A stretch of 64,000 nucleotides of DNA from Bacteroidota bacterium (GCA_027592025.1 JAQCIQ010000002.1:62001-126000); one strand, 5' to 3'. Shown: positions 34,897 to 46,800, numbered from the stretch's first letter. The notes: generated by a model not told the origin, from the sequence alone. Numbers and translations are program-made.

Positions 34897-37462
34897 TATA
34901 TTATTGACCCCATTTTGGCGTAACCTATTGGTTTTTAGTGCGTTGCTTTTTAGTAGCGTACTGTTGTCCCAAGATCTCAATGAAGCGCCTAAAACCTATA
35001 TTTTAGGGGACATTGTTGTATCTGGAAACACCTCCTTCAGTTCTCAAACCATTATCGCATATTCTGGATTGAGAAAGGGAGAATCCTTGCAGGTGCCTGG
35101 CGAAAAAATCAGTAATAGCATTAAAAAACTGTGGGCTTCAAATCTCTTTAGTAGCATTGACATCTACGTCAATAACATCCAAAACGACTCTATTTTTCTG
35201 GAAATTGAATTAGCAGATTTGCCTGAATTGAATGAACTCACTTTCAGTGGTGTCAAAAAAGGCAAGCAGCAAGATTTGAAAAAAGAATTTAACCTCGAGC
35301 CTGGGACCAAGGTTACTGAAAACTTGATCACCACGACCAAGAATGCCTTGATAAAAAAATATCAAAAAAAGGGATTCTATAACACTTCAGTTGTTATAAG
35401 AACCGAGGAAGTTATTGATTCTGTGCAGAAAAAACGAGTCAATATGTTCATTGATATTGATCCGAAAAATAAAGTAAAAGTTAGTTCTATTGCCCTGAAC
35501 GGCGCTGAAAAGTTCAGTCCAAACAAGCTTCGCAAGGTGATGAAAAAAACCAAGCAACAATCGTTAACACAGATTTTAAAACGTTCGAAATACATCGAAG
35601 AGGACTTCAAGGAGGATTTGGTTGGTCTCATCGACTTTTATAAGGAAAAAGGATACCGAGACGCTAGGATTGTATCTAACGAATTGAAGGTAAATGATCA
35701 AGGAGCCCTTGAAATTGACTTGAAACTAGAGGAAGGCGAAAAATACCGATTTGGAAAAATAGATTTTCAAGGCAATACGGTCTACACGGATCAGCAACTG
35801 GGCAGCATTCTTCGCATTCGTGAAGGAGATACCTACAATGGGGTTGAATTGGAAAACCGCATCAGCGACAAGTCCAAACCTGATGCAGAAGACCTGACCA
35901 ATCTGTATCAAAACAGCGGTTATCTGTTTTCTTCCATCAATCCAGTCGAGGTCAGTGTAGAAAACAATGTTATTGACCTCGAAATTAGAATTATCGAAGA
36001 AAAACCTGCCTATTTCAATCGCGTTTCTGTAGTTGGAAACGAGGTGACCAATGATCATGTGGTGTATCGGGAGTTGCGCACACGCCCTGGACAACTTTAC
36101 AGCAAAGCGAATGTGGTAAGAACCGTTCGAGAATTGGGACAATTGGGCTATTTTGATGCGCAACAAATTTCTCCCGATTTTAAAAATTTGGACCCAAACG
36201 AAGGTACTTTGGATATGGAATACAAGGTCGTCAAGGCTGGGTCCAGTCAAATCGAGCTACAAGGTGGTTACGGTGGAGGAGGTTTTATTGGCACACTTGG
36301 TTTGTCTTTCAGCAATTTTGCCATCAAAGATTTGTTCAAAAAAGAGGCTTATAATCCAGTTCCTATGGGTGATGGACAAACTCTTGCCCTAAGACTTCAG
36401 GCGAGTCGATTTTTCGAAACCTATAGCTTTTCATTTTCTGACCCTTGGCTAGGTGGAAAAAAACCAATCAATTTTTCGGCTTCAATTTCGCATACAAAAC
36501 AGTATTTATACAATCCCTATACCAGATCGGCGGACAAAAATAGGAGGTTTTATATCACTGGTATCTCTTTTGGGCTGGCTAAAAAACTACAAAATCCGGA
36601 TGATTATTTCGTCTTGTCGCACGCTTTAGGTTATCAGCACTATGACTTAAAAAATTACAATACAGGACTTTTTACTTTCGGCGACGGGACTTCGAACAAC
36701 TTTTCCTACACGGTAGCAATAAGCCGCAACAACACCTATGTTGATCCTATTTATCCAACTGGAGGTTCCAACTTTATCTTGTCGGCCAAGCTGTCGCCTC
36801 CCTATTCCTTATTTTCAAAAGTTGATTACGACGCCTTGTTGACCGAACGAAACGAAATAACAGAGCAAATTCAAACAACTGGTGGCAACAATCAAACTGC
36901 TGCCCGCATCGCTGAGATTGATCAGGAGAGATTCAAGTGGTTGGAGTTTTACAAGGTCAAATTCAAAGTAGACTGGTATGCCTCACTGGTCAACAAGCTC
37001 GTTTTAAAACCAAGTTTAGAATTCGGATTCCTTGGAGCCTACAACAATGCTAGAGGCGTCATTCCATTCGAGAGATTTTTTGTAGGTGGTGACGGATTGG
37101 GTAATTTTAGTATGGACGGCAGGGAGATGATTCAATTGCGAGGATATCCAAATCAATCCTTAACTTCTCAAGACGGAGGCAGTATTTACAATAAATTTTC
37201 CATGGAACTCCGTTATCCAATTACCTTGGGTCAACAAGCTAAGATTTTTGGATTGGTGTTTACCGAAGGTGCGGCCTCGGTAGATAATTTCAGGGACTAC
37301 AACCCTTTCAAAATAAAAAGATCGGCAGGAGTCGGATTGAGATTATTCATGCAAGCATTTGGATTGTTGGGTATAGATTTTGGACATGGATTTGATCCAT
37401 TGCCAGGAGAAACTGTAAAAAGCGGATGGCAAACCCACTTTATTATTGGACAGCAATTTTAA
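34889..37462 (+). CDS. bamA: Outer membrane protein assembly factor BamA
   Basis: BamA folds beta-barrel proteins into the outer membrane. From ATG 34889 it is 857 residues: signal peptide to about residue 29 (LLSQ), POTRA domains over residues about 35–440, then a 16-stranded barrel. The barrel shows VELQGGYGGGGF-like first strands (seen as IELQGGYGGGGFIGTLGL), FFVGGDGLGNFSMDGREMIQ and the L-R-G-Y of loop 6, and a terminal aromatic GQQF. An in-frame extension of 40 codons lies inside uppS and is out of the normal family boundary. Confidence 0.96.
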   Translation: MSNILLTPFWRNLLVFSALLFSSVLLSQDLNEAPKTYILGDIVVSGNTSFSSQTIIAYSGLRKGESLQVPGEKISNSIKKLWASNLFSSIDIYVNNIQNDSIFLEIELADLPELNELTFSGVKKGKQQDLKKEFNLEPGTKVTENLITTTKNALIKKYQKKGFYNTSVVIRTEEVIDSVQKKRVNMFIDIDPKNKVKVSSIALNGAEKFSPNKLRKVMKKTKQQSLTQILKRSKYIEEDFKEDLVGLIDFYKEKGYRDARIVSNELKVNDQGALEIDLKLEEGEKYRFGKIDFQGNTVYTDQQLGSILRIREGDTYNGVELENRISDKSKPDAEDLTNLYQNSGYLFSSINPVEVSVENNVIDLEIRIIEEKPAYFNRVSVVGNEVTNDHVVYRELRTRPGQLYSKANVVRTVRELGQLGYFDAQQISPDFKNLDPNEGTLDMEYKVVKAGSSQIELQGGYGGGGFIGTLGLSFSNFAIKDLFKKEAYNPVPMGDGQTLALRLQASRFFETYSFSFSDPWLGGKKPINFSASISHTKQYLYNPYTRSADKNRRFYITGISFGLAKKLQNPDDYFVLSHALGYQHYDLKNYNTGLFTFGDGTSNNFSYTVAISRNNTYVDPIYPTGGSNFILSAKLSPPYSLFSKVDYDALLTERNEITEQIQTTGGNNQTAARIAEIDQERFKWLEFYKVKFKVDWYASLVNKLVLKPSLEFGFLGAYNNARGVIPFERFFVGGDGLGNFSMDGREMIQLRGYPNQSLTSQDGGSIYNKFSMELRYPITLGQQAKIFGLVFTEGAASVDNFRDYNPFKIKRSAGVGLRLFMQAFGLLGIDFGHGFDPLPGETVKSGWQTHFIIGQQF

Positions 37463-37515
37463 TTATGGCACGGCTTTTTCATAGGGAAGTCAAGCAAACG
37501 ACTGTGAATAATGTT

Positions 37516-37523
37516 TAAATTTG
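37516..37523 (+). promoter_or_regulatory. Bacteroidetes -7 box TAAATTTG before the skp genes
   Basis: A perfect TAnnTTTG in the bamA–skp gap, giving a leader of about 40 bases to the ATG at 37569. It overlaps the TTG at 37521, so that upstream codon is not the true start. No TTG was found at the -33 position. Confidence 0.5.
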
Positions 37524-37568
37524 TCCCATTACAGACAATCTAAGAGGAAGATTATCGTTGGAAAGAAG

Positions 37569-38438
37569 ATGATAACAAACAACCACATGTTCCCAATTCT
37601 AAACAAAAGAGCTATCGGCCCTTTCATTGTCCTGCTATTATTTCTTTTTTCTTATTCTGTCCATGCTCAAAAGGGAGCCAAAATAGGCTTTGTCGATACG
37701 GAATTTATTCTTGAAAATGTTCCTGAATATCAAGAAGCGATGACACAATTGGACACTAAAGTAAAAGATTGGCGCACCGAAATAGAAAAAAGGTTATCCG
37801 ATATTGATGCCCGTCAAGAATTGCTCAACAATGAACGAGTGCTGTTGACCGAAAGTTTAATTGAAGAAAGGCAAGCTGACATCGATGCTGATCGCAGTGA
37901 ACTAATCGACTATCAGCAAAAACGATTCGGCCCCAAAGGGGACTACTTGATTCAGAAACAGCAGCTCATGCAGCCCATTCAAGATCAAATATTCAATGCC
38001 ATCCAAGACATTGTTGCCAGCAGAAAATACGATTTTGTATTTGACAAATCTGCTGATGTGGTCATGCTATATGCCAATGACCAGTACGATTTGAGTGAAG
38101 TAGTATTGAGAACCATCACAAGAACTTCGGAACGCAAACAGGTCGACGACAGAAAAAATAAAAAAGACCTCGAAAACGAAGAAGTTGTAGAAAAAGAAGT
38201 GCTACAACCCGAAGAGGAAGATACCACTGCAGCGTCCAATTCCTTGGATGAAAGAAAAAAGGCCATTGAAGAAAATCGGTTAGCACGCGCTAAGGCAGCA
38301 GAAGAAAAACGACTTAAGGCTGAACAAGATAGGGAAGATAGAAAAAAAGCCTACGAAGAAAGACGCCAACAATTGATTGAAAAAAGAGAGGCCGATAAAA
38401 AAGCCCGAGAAGAAGCAAAAAAGAAAAAAGACAACTAA
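37569..38438 (+). CDS. OmpH/Skp-family periplasmic chaperone with long charged tail
   Basis: A 289-residue secreted chaperone-like protein; signal peptide ends near SVHAQ. The Skp part (IGFVDTEFILENVPEYQEAM to FVFDKSADVVML) spans residues about 37–190, with a central coiled coil. Beyond it lies a tail of about 100 residues almost wholly Glu, Lys, Arg and Ala (for example EERRQQLIEKREADKKAREE), unusual for Skp, whose normal length is about 160–180. Alternative starts are ATG 37587 and TTG 37521. It likely delivers outer-membrane proteins to BamA. Confidence 0.88.
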   Translation: MITNNHMFPILNKRAIGPFIVLLLFLFSYSVHAQKGAKIGFVDTEFILENVPEYQEAMTQLDTKVKDWRTEIEKRLSDIDARQELLNNERVLLTESLIEERQADIDADRSELIDYQQKRFGPKGDYLIQKQQLMQPIQDQIFNAIQDIVASRKYDFVFDKSADVVMLYANDQYDLSEVVLRTITRTSERKQVDDRKNKKDLENEEVVEKEVLQPEEEDTTAASNSLDERKKAIEENRLARAKAAEEKRLKAEQDREDRKKAYEERRQQLIEKREADKKAREEAKKKKDN

Positions 38439-38460
38439 CACAATTAAAACCATCAATATC

Positions 38461-38970
38461 ATGAAAATAAACAAGTTAATTTTACCAATAATGGCCATTA
38501 CTCTGATGAGCAGTTTGACAACTTTTGCTCAAACGTCTATTGCCCATATCAACACGCAAGTATTAATTGAAGCAATGCCAGAAATGCAAAGTGCTAGAGC
38601 GGAAATCGAAAAGTTGGCCAAGTCTTATGAAAATGACATTCAGACCATGGCTGCTGAACTTCAAAACAAAGTAAAGCTTTACGATAGCGAAGCGCAATCA
38701 AAAACTGAGGAAGAAAATAGAAAACGAATTGAAGAAGTACAAGGGATGGAGCAAAGCATCCGCCAGTTTCAAGGACAAGCCCAACAGGACATCGCTCAAA
38801 AAGAAAACGAATTACTTGAGCCTATTTTGAAAAAAGCCAAAGATGCTGTTATTAAGGTTGCTAAGTCTCAAGGATACACATACGTTCTAGATACTACACC
38901 AGGTTCAGGAGTCATTCTTGCCGATGGTAAAGATTTATTGATAGATGTTAAAAAAGAATTAGGGTTCTAA
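38461..38970 (+). CDS. OmpH/Skp-family periplasmic chaperone
   Basis: A second Skp homologue, 169 residues: signal peptide to TTFAQ, then IAHINTQVLIEAMPEMQSAR, a coiled-coil centre and YTYVLDTTPGSGVILADGKD. It is 22 bases after the first, clearly a tandem pair. The ATG at 38461 sits at the signal peptide; an earlier in-frame start lies inside the first gene. A strong terminator follows. Confidence 0.93.
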   Translation: MKINKLILPIMAITLMSSLTTFAQTSIAHINTQVLIEAMPEMQSARAEIEKLAKSYENDIQTMAAELQNKVKLYDSEAQSKTEEENRKRIEEVQGMEQSIRQFQGQAQQDIAQKENELLEPILKKAKDAVIKVAKSQGYTYVLDTTPGSGVILADGKDLLIDVKKELGF

Positions 38971-38997
38971 TTGCTTTAAATCTTTATGAATATCTTT

Positions 38998-39023
38998 AAG
39001 CCACCTTATGGGTGGCTTTTTTT
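38998..39023 (+). terminator. Intrinsic terminator after the skp pair
   Basis: AAGCCACC pairs with GGTGGCTT over TTATG and is followed by a T run. The murI ATG follows at once, so murI either needs read-through or a promoter in the skp region. Confidence 0.85.
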
Positions 39024-39803
39024 ATGACAACAAATCAACCTATTGGCATTTTTGACTCAGGCGTCGGCGGATTGTCGGTTTGGGAAACTGTTCGCGAGTA
39101 CCTACCCAACGAGAATTATATTTATTTGGCGGACAGTAAAAATGCACCCTATGGCATTAAGTCAAAAGAACAGATCACAGAGTTGAGTATCGCAAATACG
39201 AAATATCTGCTCCACCTCAATTGCAAAATGATCATTGTAGCATGCAACACCGCAACAACTAACTCCATCGCAAAACTAAGAGCTACTTTCGATATTCCGT
39301 TTATTGGTATAGAGCCCGCAATTAAGCCCGCCTCTATAAATTCAAAAACAATCGGTGTATTGGCCACCAAAGGCACATTGACTAGCGATCTTTTTTTAGA
39401 GCATCCGATCAAAGACAATGATCAAATTACAATTGTAGAGCAAGTCGGAAAAGGACTGGTTGAAATGATAGAAAAGGGTGAAACCAACTCGGCTGAGATG
39501 AAATCATTACTTACCGATCTTTTGGGACCGATGTTGGAAAAAAATATTGATGCGCTTGTTTTAGGCTGCACTCATTACAATTTTTTAAAAGAGGTTTTAG
39601 TTGAACTACTTCCTGGTCATATTGAACTTTGGGATGCCAGAGAGGCAATTGCCAAAAGAACAGCATTTGTGTTAGACGAAAAAAAGATAAGAAATCACTC
39701 CCACCAAAGGGGTGTCACGAGAGTACTAACCAACAAAAGTGATACAGCCATACAGATGTTTGTTGGCGATGACATTAAAGTAGAATTAATTGGTAGTGAT
39801 TAA
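39024..39803 (+). CDS. murI: Glutamate racemase
   Basis: MurI makes D-glutamate for peptidoglycan. The 259 residues begin MTTNQPIGIFDSGVGGLSVW, with catalytic cysteines in IIVACNTATTNS and LVLGCTHYNF. A GTG at 39012 lies in the terminator stem and would put the first codons in the T run; ATG 39024 is used. It shares TTAA with the convergent PorP/SprF gene. Confidence 0.96.
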   Translation: MTTNQPIGIFDSGVGGLSVWETVREYLPNENYIYLADSKNAPYGIKSKEQITELSIANTKYLLHLNCKMIIVACNTATTNSIAKLRATFDIPFIGIEPAIKPASINSKTIGVLATKGTLTSDLFLEHPIKDNDQITIVEQVGKGLVEMIEKGETNSAEMKSLLTDLLGPMLEKNIDALVLGCTHYNFLKEVLVELLPGHIELWDAREAIAKRTAFVLDEKKIRNHSHQRGVTRVLTNKSDTAIQMFVGDDIKVELIGSD

Positions 39804-40804
39804 TTAATACTTGGACAATTGCATTCAAATTTCTCTTTGCGGCATCCGAAATTGAACCCTAAAGTAATCTGGTGCAAGCCGCCGTCTCTAAAAACCACAG
39901 AGTTGGACTGATAAGAGTAGGTATAGGCGAATACAAATTTGTTAAATTCTACACCTACAAAAGGAGTAATGTATTGTAGTTTTTGACTTTTTATTCCAGA
40001 CCCATCGGTATATTGAGCCCCGTCCAAGCTTCTTCGGTAAGACAATCCAGCCCATAATTCGCCGAATTCCATTTCGCGATAAACTTTCATGTTGGCATCA
40101 AAAAAAGTCTCTTTTGTAGCGTCTCTTCTGGCAATTAAAAGCGACGGCTCGTAGCTCCAGTCTGAATTAATGGAGCCAAAAACATATCCAATTGAGGCCA
40201 AATAAGTCCTCAAATTATTATAACTCAACCCTTGTTCGTTGAAATTAACCCCATCATTCTTTAGAATATTTTTGGCAGACACATGAGCATAAAAATCAAA
40301 CAAATGATAAGAAAACCCTAAGTCTACATTAAAATCTGATGCACTTTGCTCGATCCCTCCTATGAGAGGATCACCGCTTGGAAAACTAGTTTCATCCAAT
40401 TTATATTGAATCATTCCTGCGCTCAAGCCAAACGAAAGCATGTTGGCGTCAATCATGTTTCTTGAAAATAAGATGTGATGGGCATAAGTGACATAGGCTC
40501 CGGTTTGAGAATGATACCCATTCTTGTCTGAGTAAGCCATTGCACCTATTGCTGAAGGAGTGTCTCCAATTCGGCCATTATAGCTGACGGTTTGTAGTTG
40601 CGGTGCATCATCTTGTCCAAACCATTGTTGACGTCCAGTAAGTCTTATCTTATTGCAATTGGCCACTCCCGCCATTGATGGATATAGCAGATAGTAGTTG
40701 TCCGCTAAGTAATCAGAATAAATAGGCAATCCCTCCTGAGCCCAAGCTCGATCAGGGTTAAAAAACAAAATCAAGCCAGTGCAAATTACTAATACAGTTC
40801 TCAT
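39800..40804 (-). CDS. PorP/SprF-family type IX secretion membrane protein
   Basis: A 334-residue outer-membrane protein of the PorP/SprF family. Signal peptide to AWAQ, then EGLPIYSDYLADNYYLLYPSMAGVANC, the family's N-terminal box (two pieces shown), and repeated beta-strands with ITLGFNFGC near the end. SprF in Flavobacterium johnsoniae is needed for secretion of the SprB adhesin. It directly follows the type B sorting-domain adhesin, the usual pairing. TTG at 40810 would add two residues. Confidence 0.92.
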   Translation of the reverse strand: MRTVLVICTGLILFFNPDRAWAQEGLPIYSDYLADNYYLLYPSMAGVANCNKIRLTGRQQWFGQDDAPQLQTVSYNGRIGDTPSAIGAMAYSDKNGYHSQTGAYVTYAHHILFSRNMIDANMLSFGLSAGMIQYKLDETSFPSGDPLIGGIEQSASDFNVDLGFSYHLFDFYAHVSAKNILKNDGVNFNEQGLSYNNLRTYLASIGYVFGSINSDWSYEPSLLIARRDATKETFFDANMKVYREMEFGELWAGLSYRRSLDGAQYTDGSGIKSQKLQYITPFVGVEFNKFVFAYTYSYQSNSVVFRDGGLHQITLGFNFGCRKEKFECNCPSIN

Positions 40805-40813
40805 GAACAAATT

Positions 40814-43800
40814 TTATCTTTTCAACGCAAAATGTGCCCTGTACTCTTTGACCGTGTTCGATTTAGGATCTTTGTAATTTACTGTAAACCAGTAATCACT
40901 CGAAGGCATCAATACGCCATTATACATCCCATCCCATCCTCTACTCTGCGGTCTTATCTCTTTTAGCAGTTTGCCGTATCTGTCAAATATATAAATTTTT
41001 GACTCCAATTGATCCGATAGACTGAAAATATTCCAAGTGTCGTTGTAGCCATCTCCATTGGGTGTGAAAAATGGCGGGTAGCCTATCACCAACAACTCTA
41101 CCCTGGTCTGTCCACAGCCAATGATGTCTCTGGCCCATATCTCATGGATGCCTTCGCTGAGCCCTGTGAATAGTGTGTCGGTAGTCCAAGGACCATTGTC
41201 TATGCTCAGTTCATAGTTGCCACTGCCACTCACCTGCGCTTGGATGGTCGCATTGTCCGAAAAGGCTGCACTGGTCACCTCGGCCGTGAGGATCGGTGGT
41301 TCACTGCTGTTGACTACCGTTTGGCCCGTATTCTCACACAAGGTCGTCCTATTGGTCACTACCACACTGTAGTTCCCCGCCTGAGTCGCTGTGTGACTGC
41401 TGCCTGTCGCTCCTGCTATAACTGCATTGTTAAACCGCCATTCAAAGCTGTAGTCCGCTGGCGATAATCTTGTCTCCATCACTGGTGGACTAACCACCTC
41501 TGTTCCATTGGTGTTCACACACAAAATGTAACTCGGTTCTAAATCAAATATCGGTAGTAAGTTCACCTGTAACTCTAATGAAGTGATCGCATAGCATACC
41601 GAGGTGGTCGTGCTCACATTGCTCACCCTAGCATAGATCGTCTGCGGATTGCTCGTATTGGAGTAAGGATTAGACAATGGGGCTGTGTTGGCTTCTGCAT
41701 CAGCCTGGCTAAGGTGATAGCTCACCGCATAGTTCGCTGGGTTTTGTCCGTCTAATACCTCTGCATCTAGAGTGCTGAGATCAAACTCTGCCCTGCCGTC
41801 ATTGGCCCCTGTCTGATCACAAACTTCATACAGTATTGGATCAGCGTCTGGATTGGCTTGGGCACTCTCCTGTACCTCGATAACAAAACTCATCCCTGAT
41901 ATCTTACAACCTGTTTGGGTGTTGGTGATCACCGCATAAATCGTCTGGGGATTGCTCGTGTTGTTGTATGGACTCAATAAGGCATTTGTGCCAGCATCCG
42001 CGTTTGCCTGTGAGGCGTAATAGCTCACCTCAAATACTCCTGGGTCTTGACCATTGAGTATCTCGGTGTCCTTACTACTCAAATCAAAAGCATACAACTG
42101 ATCTGTGTTGAGCTCACAAACAATATAGTCCGTTACCGTTGTAGCCTCTGGCAAAGGATTAACCGTGATGTCAAAACTAACAATACTGTAACAGCCCGTG
42201 ATCAGATTGGTGTCTCTAATATAAATCGTCTGAGGATTAGAATTGTTTGGATACTGAGTAGGATCTCCAATAGAATTAATCATCTGGTCTGCATCCTGCT
42301 GTGACTCATAATAACTCAATGCCACACCACTCTCTCCGTTGAGAATGTAAGTCTCATTCTGAGTCAAGTCAAACAACTCCTGCCCATCGTCTGGGGTAAC
42401 CACATCGCACAATTCCAAATCCGGGGGGGTTGGGCCTGGCGTTGGATTTGGAAGTACACGGAGTGTCAGCGTAGTGTAACTCACACACCCCGTTGCAGGT
42501 TCCTCAACTCCCACAAAAAGAGTTTGTGGATTTGCTGGTGATCCACCTACCGATGTGTTCATGTAAGCATTGGCAGGGTTTATTGGGTTTAATCCTCCTA
42601 AAGCATCCGATTGCGTTTCGTAGTAATTTACTAACAAAGCTCCATTGCCACCTGTTATTTCATTGTTTTTTATCGTCAAGTCAAACTCCCTTAAACCATC
42701 TGCTACAACATCGTCACACAACTCCAAAGGAGTCGGCAGAACTAACGCTGGAAGAGGATAAACAATCAGTTCAAGAGTCGTCAGCGTATAACAACCGTTG
42801 GCTGTGTCCTCTACACTTACCCAAATAATTTGATTGCTGGAAATTGTGTTGGTAAAATAACCCGGAGAACTGATCGCATTGACTGATCCATCAGCATCTG
42901 CTTCAGACAAATAAAAACTCAGCGCATATTGAAGCGGATCTAAACCATTAAGTATTTCAGAGGCCTTATCCATCAAGTCGAAAGGTTCGAATCCATCAGT
43001 GTCCGAATCACATTGCGTTAGTGGTGTAGGGTCCGTAATTTGAGGTGTTGGATTAACCAACAATGTAACAGGTACGATGGTAGCGCAACCTGTAGTGATC
43101 AAGCTGCTTTCAACACGGGCATAGATAATTTGGGTATTCTGAACTATATTGTCGTAAGGACTAGAAAGAGCATCAGCTGAGTTTTCTGCATTGGCCAAAG
43201 TCTCATGAAAGGTAACGTCCAAAGTCGGATCCCCAGCCGTTATTTCGTCTTGGGAACTCGTCAAATAAAAAGTCCCAAAACCATCATTGTCCGGGTCACA
43301 ATAAGTTAATGGTAAAGGATTTACAGCGGCAGGAGCCTGATTAACGATCAATTGCAATGTTGTTATGGAAGCACAACCCGTTGTAGCGTCTACTACCCTA
43401 ACAAATACAATTTGTTCGTGCTGTCCATTGTACAGAAAGGAAAACGGTCCATTTCCAAGAGTGGCACTAATTTCATCGATATGATAGGTCACCAAAAGAT
43501 TTGAGTTTCCTCCAGTAATTTCACTGTTCTTAACGGACAAATCAAAATCGGCAATCCCATCTGGCGTATTGTCATCACAAATGTCCAATGGTGATGGACT
43601 ATAAATAACCGGCTGATTGTATACCGTAAATGTTACTTCTGAGTAATTCGCACATGAACCATTGGTATCATATCTCACCGTATAGGTATTACCAGAGGGG
43701 GCATCGGATACCAGACCAGTATTTGAATCAATTTGTGCACCATCAGTTGGGGGAATAGTAAAACTAAACGTTCCACCAACCAACCCAGTCACGTTAGCTG

Positions 43801-46800
43801 TGGCACCATCGCAGGTTGGAGTCATGACAAAACTGGGATCATCAATAGTAAGAACAATCAAATTGACTTCCGTAACACTAGGACATGGTCCACTGGTAGT
43901 GTAAGAAACCTGATACGAAGCACCTGAAGTACCAGCTGTTATTTCCCCTGTCAATGCATCGATTGTGGCTCCATCAGTCGGCACATTGACAAACGCAAAT
44001 ACACCTCCAGCATTTCCCGTGACTACTGCTGTTCCCCCGTTGCAATTAGGCGTCATGGTAAAATCAGAAAATTCTTCCGCCAACACTGTAACGCTTTCTA
44101 CAGTGCTGACAGGGCACGGGCCGCCCGTAGTGTAGGAAACATCATAAGTAGCTCCAAAACTTCCAGAGGTTATAGTTCCTGTTGATGCATCGATAACAGC
44201 AGAATCTGTTGGTGCTGACGCAAAAGTGAACGTACCCCCGAGATCTCCTGTAATCGTAGCGAAGCCACCATCGCAAGTTGCGGTCATGGTAAATGATGCG
44301 AATTCTTCGGCATAGGCCGTTACTTCTATCGAATTTGTATCTGGACAGGGGCCAGATGTGGTATAAACAACTGAATAAGTTTGACTGAACGTTCCTCCAG
44401 AAATAGTACCAGTTGTTGCGTCTATTACTGCGCTGTCAGAAGGAGGTGTTGCAAAGGAGAATATACCTCCTAAAGTGCCTGAAACCGACGCTACACCGCC
44501 ATCACAAGTTGGAGTCATTGTAAATGTCGCAAACTCTTCATCAAGTACCGTTAAAGTGACACTAGTTACATCTGGACAAGAGCCTGTAGTCGAATAGGAT
44601 AGGACATAACTAGCGCCTGGACTGGCTCCTGAAACCTCTCCTGTCGCTGCATCAATTAAGGCACCATCCGTTGGTGCTGTTACAAAAGCAAATACACCTC
44701 CAGCATCTCCCGTGACTACTGCTGTTCCCCCGTTGCAATTAGGCGTCATGGTAAAATCAGAAAATTCTTCCGCCAATACTGTAACGCTTTCTACAGTGCT
44801 GACAGGGCATGGACCGCCCGTAGTGTAGGACACATCATAAATAGCTCCAAAACTTCCTGAGGTTATAGTTCCTGTTGATGGATCGATAACAGCAGAATCT
44901 GTTGGTGCTGAGGCAAAAGTGAACGTACCTCCGAGATCTCCTGTAATGGTAGCGAAGCCACCATCGCAAGTTGGGGTCATGGTAAATGTTGCAAATTCTT
45001 CAGCCAATACTGTCACATCCACTGTAGAAATCGTTGGGCAGTTGCCTACTGTTTCGTACGAAATGGAGTAAGTCGCACTGCTGGTAGCATTTGTCACTTC
45101 ACCTGTTGTTGCATCAATAGTTGCACCGTCTGTTGGAGTGATTGCGAAAGAAAATACACCCCCCGTTACCCCCAAAATTTGGGATGTAGCTCCATTACAA
45201 TTGGCCTGCATTGTGAAACTGCTGTCAATGGGATCCAAAGTGGTCACATTTTGAATGGTTGTAGTAGGACAAACGCCGCTGGTAGTATAAGAAATTTCAT
45301 AAGTCGTACCATAGGAACCATTAGAAAGCAAACCTGTATTTGGATCAATTACTGCTCCATCGACTGGCGGTGTTGAAAACGAGAATAACCCTCCCAAAAC
45401 TCCAGTGACATTTGCCGTAGCTCCATTACAATCAGGAGTAAGCGTAAATTCAGAATCGTCAGCCTCGAGAAGAATCAAATCAAAGACCGAAGAGTTGGAC
45501 ACAATGAAACAACCTGCTCCACCAACATCATCTATTCTGACATAGATGGAGGCGTTTCCTGAAAGATAGGGACTTGTCAATGCACCCGTTCCAAGGTCAG
45601 CGTCGGATTGACTGATGTAGTAGGTGACTAAAAAATCTGAAGGGTCTTGATCGCCGAGAATATCAGCAGTTTGACTGTCTAGGTCGAACAACTCTTCTCC
45701 ATCGTTGGATTGGTCGTCACAAAGTGTTAATGCTAATACAGGGTTGATGACAGGTTGAGCAATGACCCTCAAAAAGAAGCTTGAGGTTTCATAACAATCT
45801 GTATTGAGGTATTCAATTCTTACAAAAATTTCCTCGTTATCCACTCCTGGGTATGAGGTCATGTCACCCGATAGAGCACTGGTCTCAGCATCGGCATCTT
45901 CCTGAGAATTATAGTAAGTAACAACGTAATCCGCAGGCGATGGGTTACCCGCTAAAATGATGGTATCATTGGACAAGAGGTCGAATGAATAAGGTGTGCC
46001 AGCGCCAGTTTCACAAGTGAATATATCTACAGGTTCATTTACTACAATATCTGGCAAAACTACTACACAAATTTCTTCTTCATATTCACAACCGAAATCA
46101 TCAATAACACGATAGGTATAACAGAATGTACCATCCGAATTGGGTTGAACAACAATATCTTGTCCAGATATTGAAACTATCGTTGGGTCTGAGTCCCATG
46201 ATTCTGAAACAATTTCAGGTGTGAATGAATATTCTGGTGGTTGTAAATTGGGATCAAATTCTAACCACCATTCAAAAATATAACCGTTATCGATGGCCAA
46301 ATTATCAACTATTTCAATGGTCCATGTGCCATTCAAAGGGCTTCCGATCAGGCTATTGAACGATTGATAAGGCAAGTAAGTGCCCGGAGTCCACGAGTTA
46401 TTGGGTGGAGATCCGTTAGTTATGGTCGTGGCGTTTTGCAACAACACACTGCCGCTCATTGAAAAGCAATAGGTCTCTCCAGTGCCTGGAGTTGAAGTCC
46501 CGTCATCATTGGCTCCACCGAAATAAGTTCCTCCTCCGGCTTGTTCAAACAATTGAGCTTCTTGGCCGTTTGGACTAATGATAGTAATGTCTAAATCACC
46601 AGAATAGGAGTGCTCTATGGTCACACAAACGTTCATCAATTGATTCACATTGGTTATTGTCGCCCCAGAGTCAAAGCAATCCACAAGAACACTAGTCGTA
46701 TAAGAAACGCCGCTTCCGTCAGGAAGATAAGTAGTCCCACTTACTGGAGGAGCGCAATCATTGATGTACTCAATAGGAGTAACAACAGCAGATATTGCCA

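Noticed and set aside
35726-36250. 174-residue minus-strand frame inside bamA
   Set aside because: Antisense to BamA POTRA coding sequence, without any recognisable domain.
43610-45450. CRISPR-like array from regular repeats
   Set aside because: The 231-base units are in-frame protein repeats without short repeat–spacer structure, and no cas genes are present.
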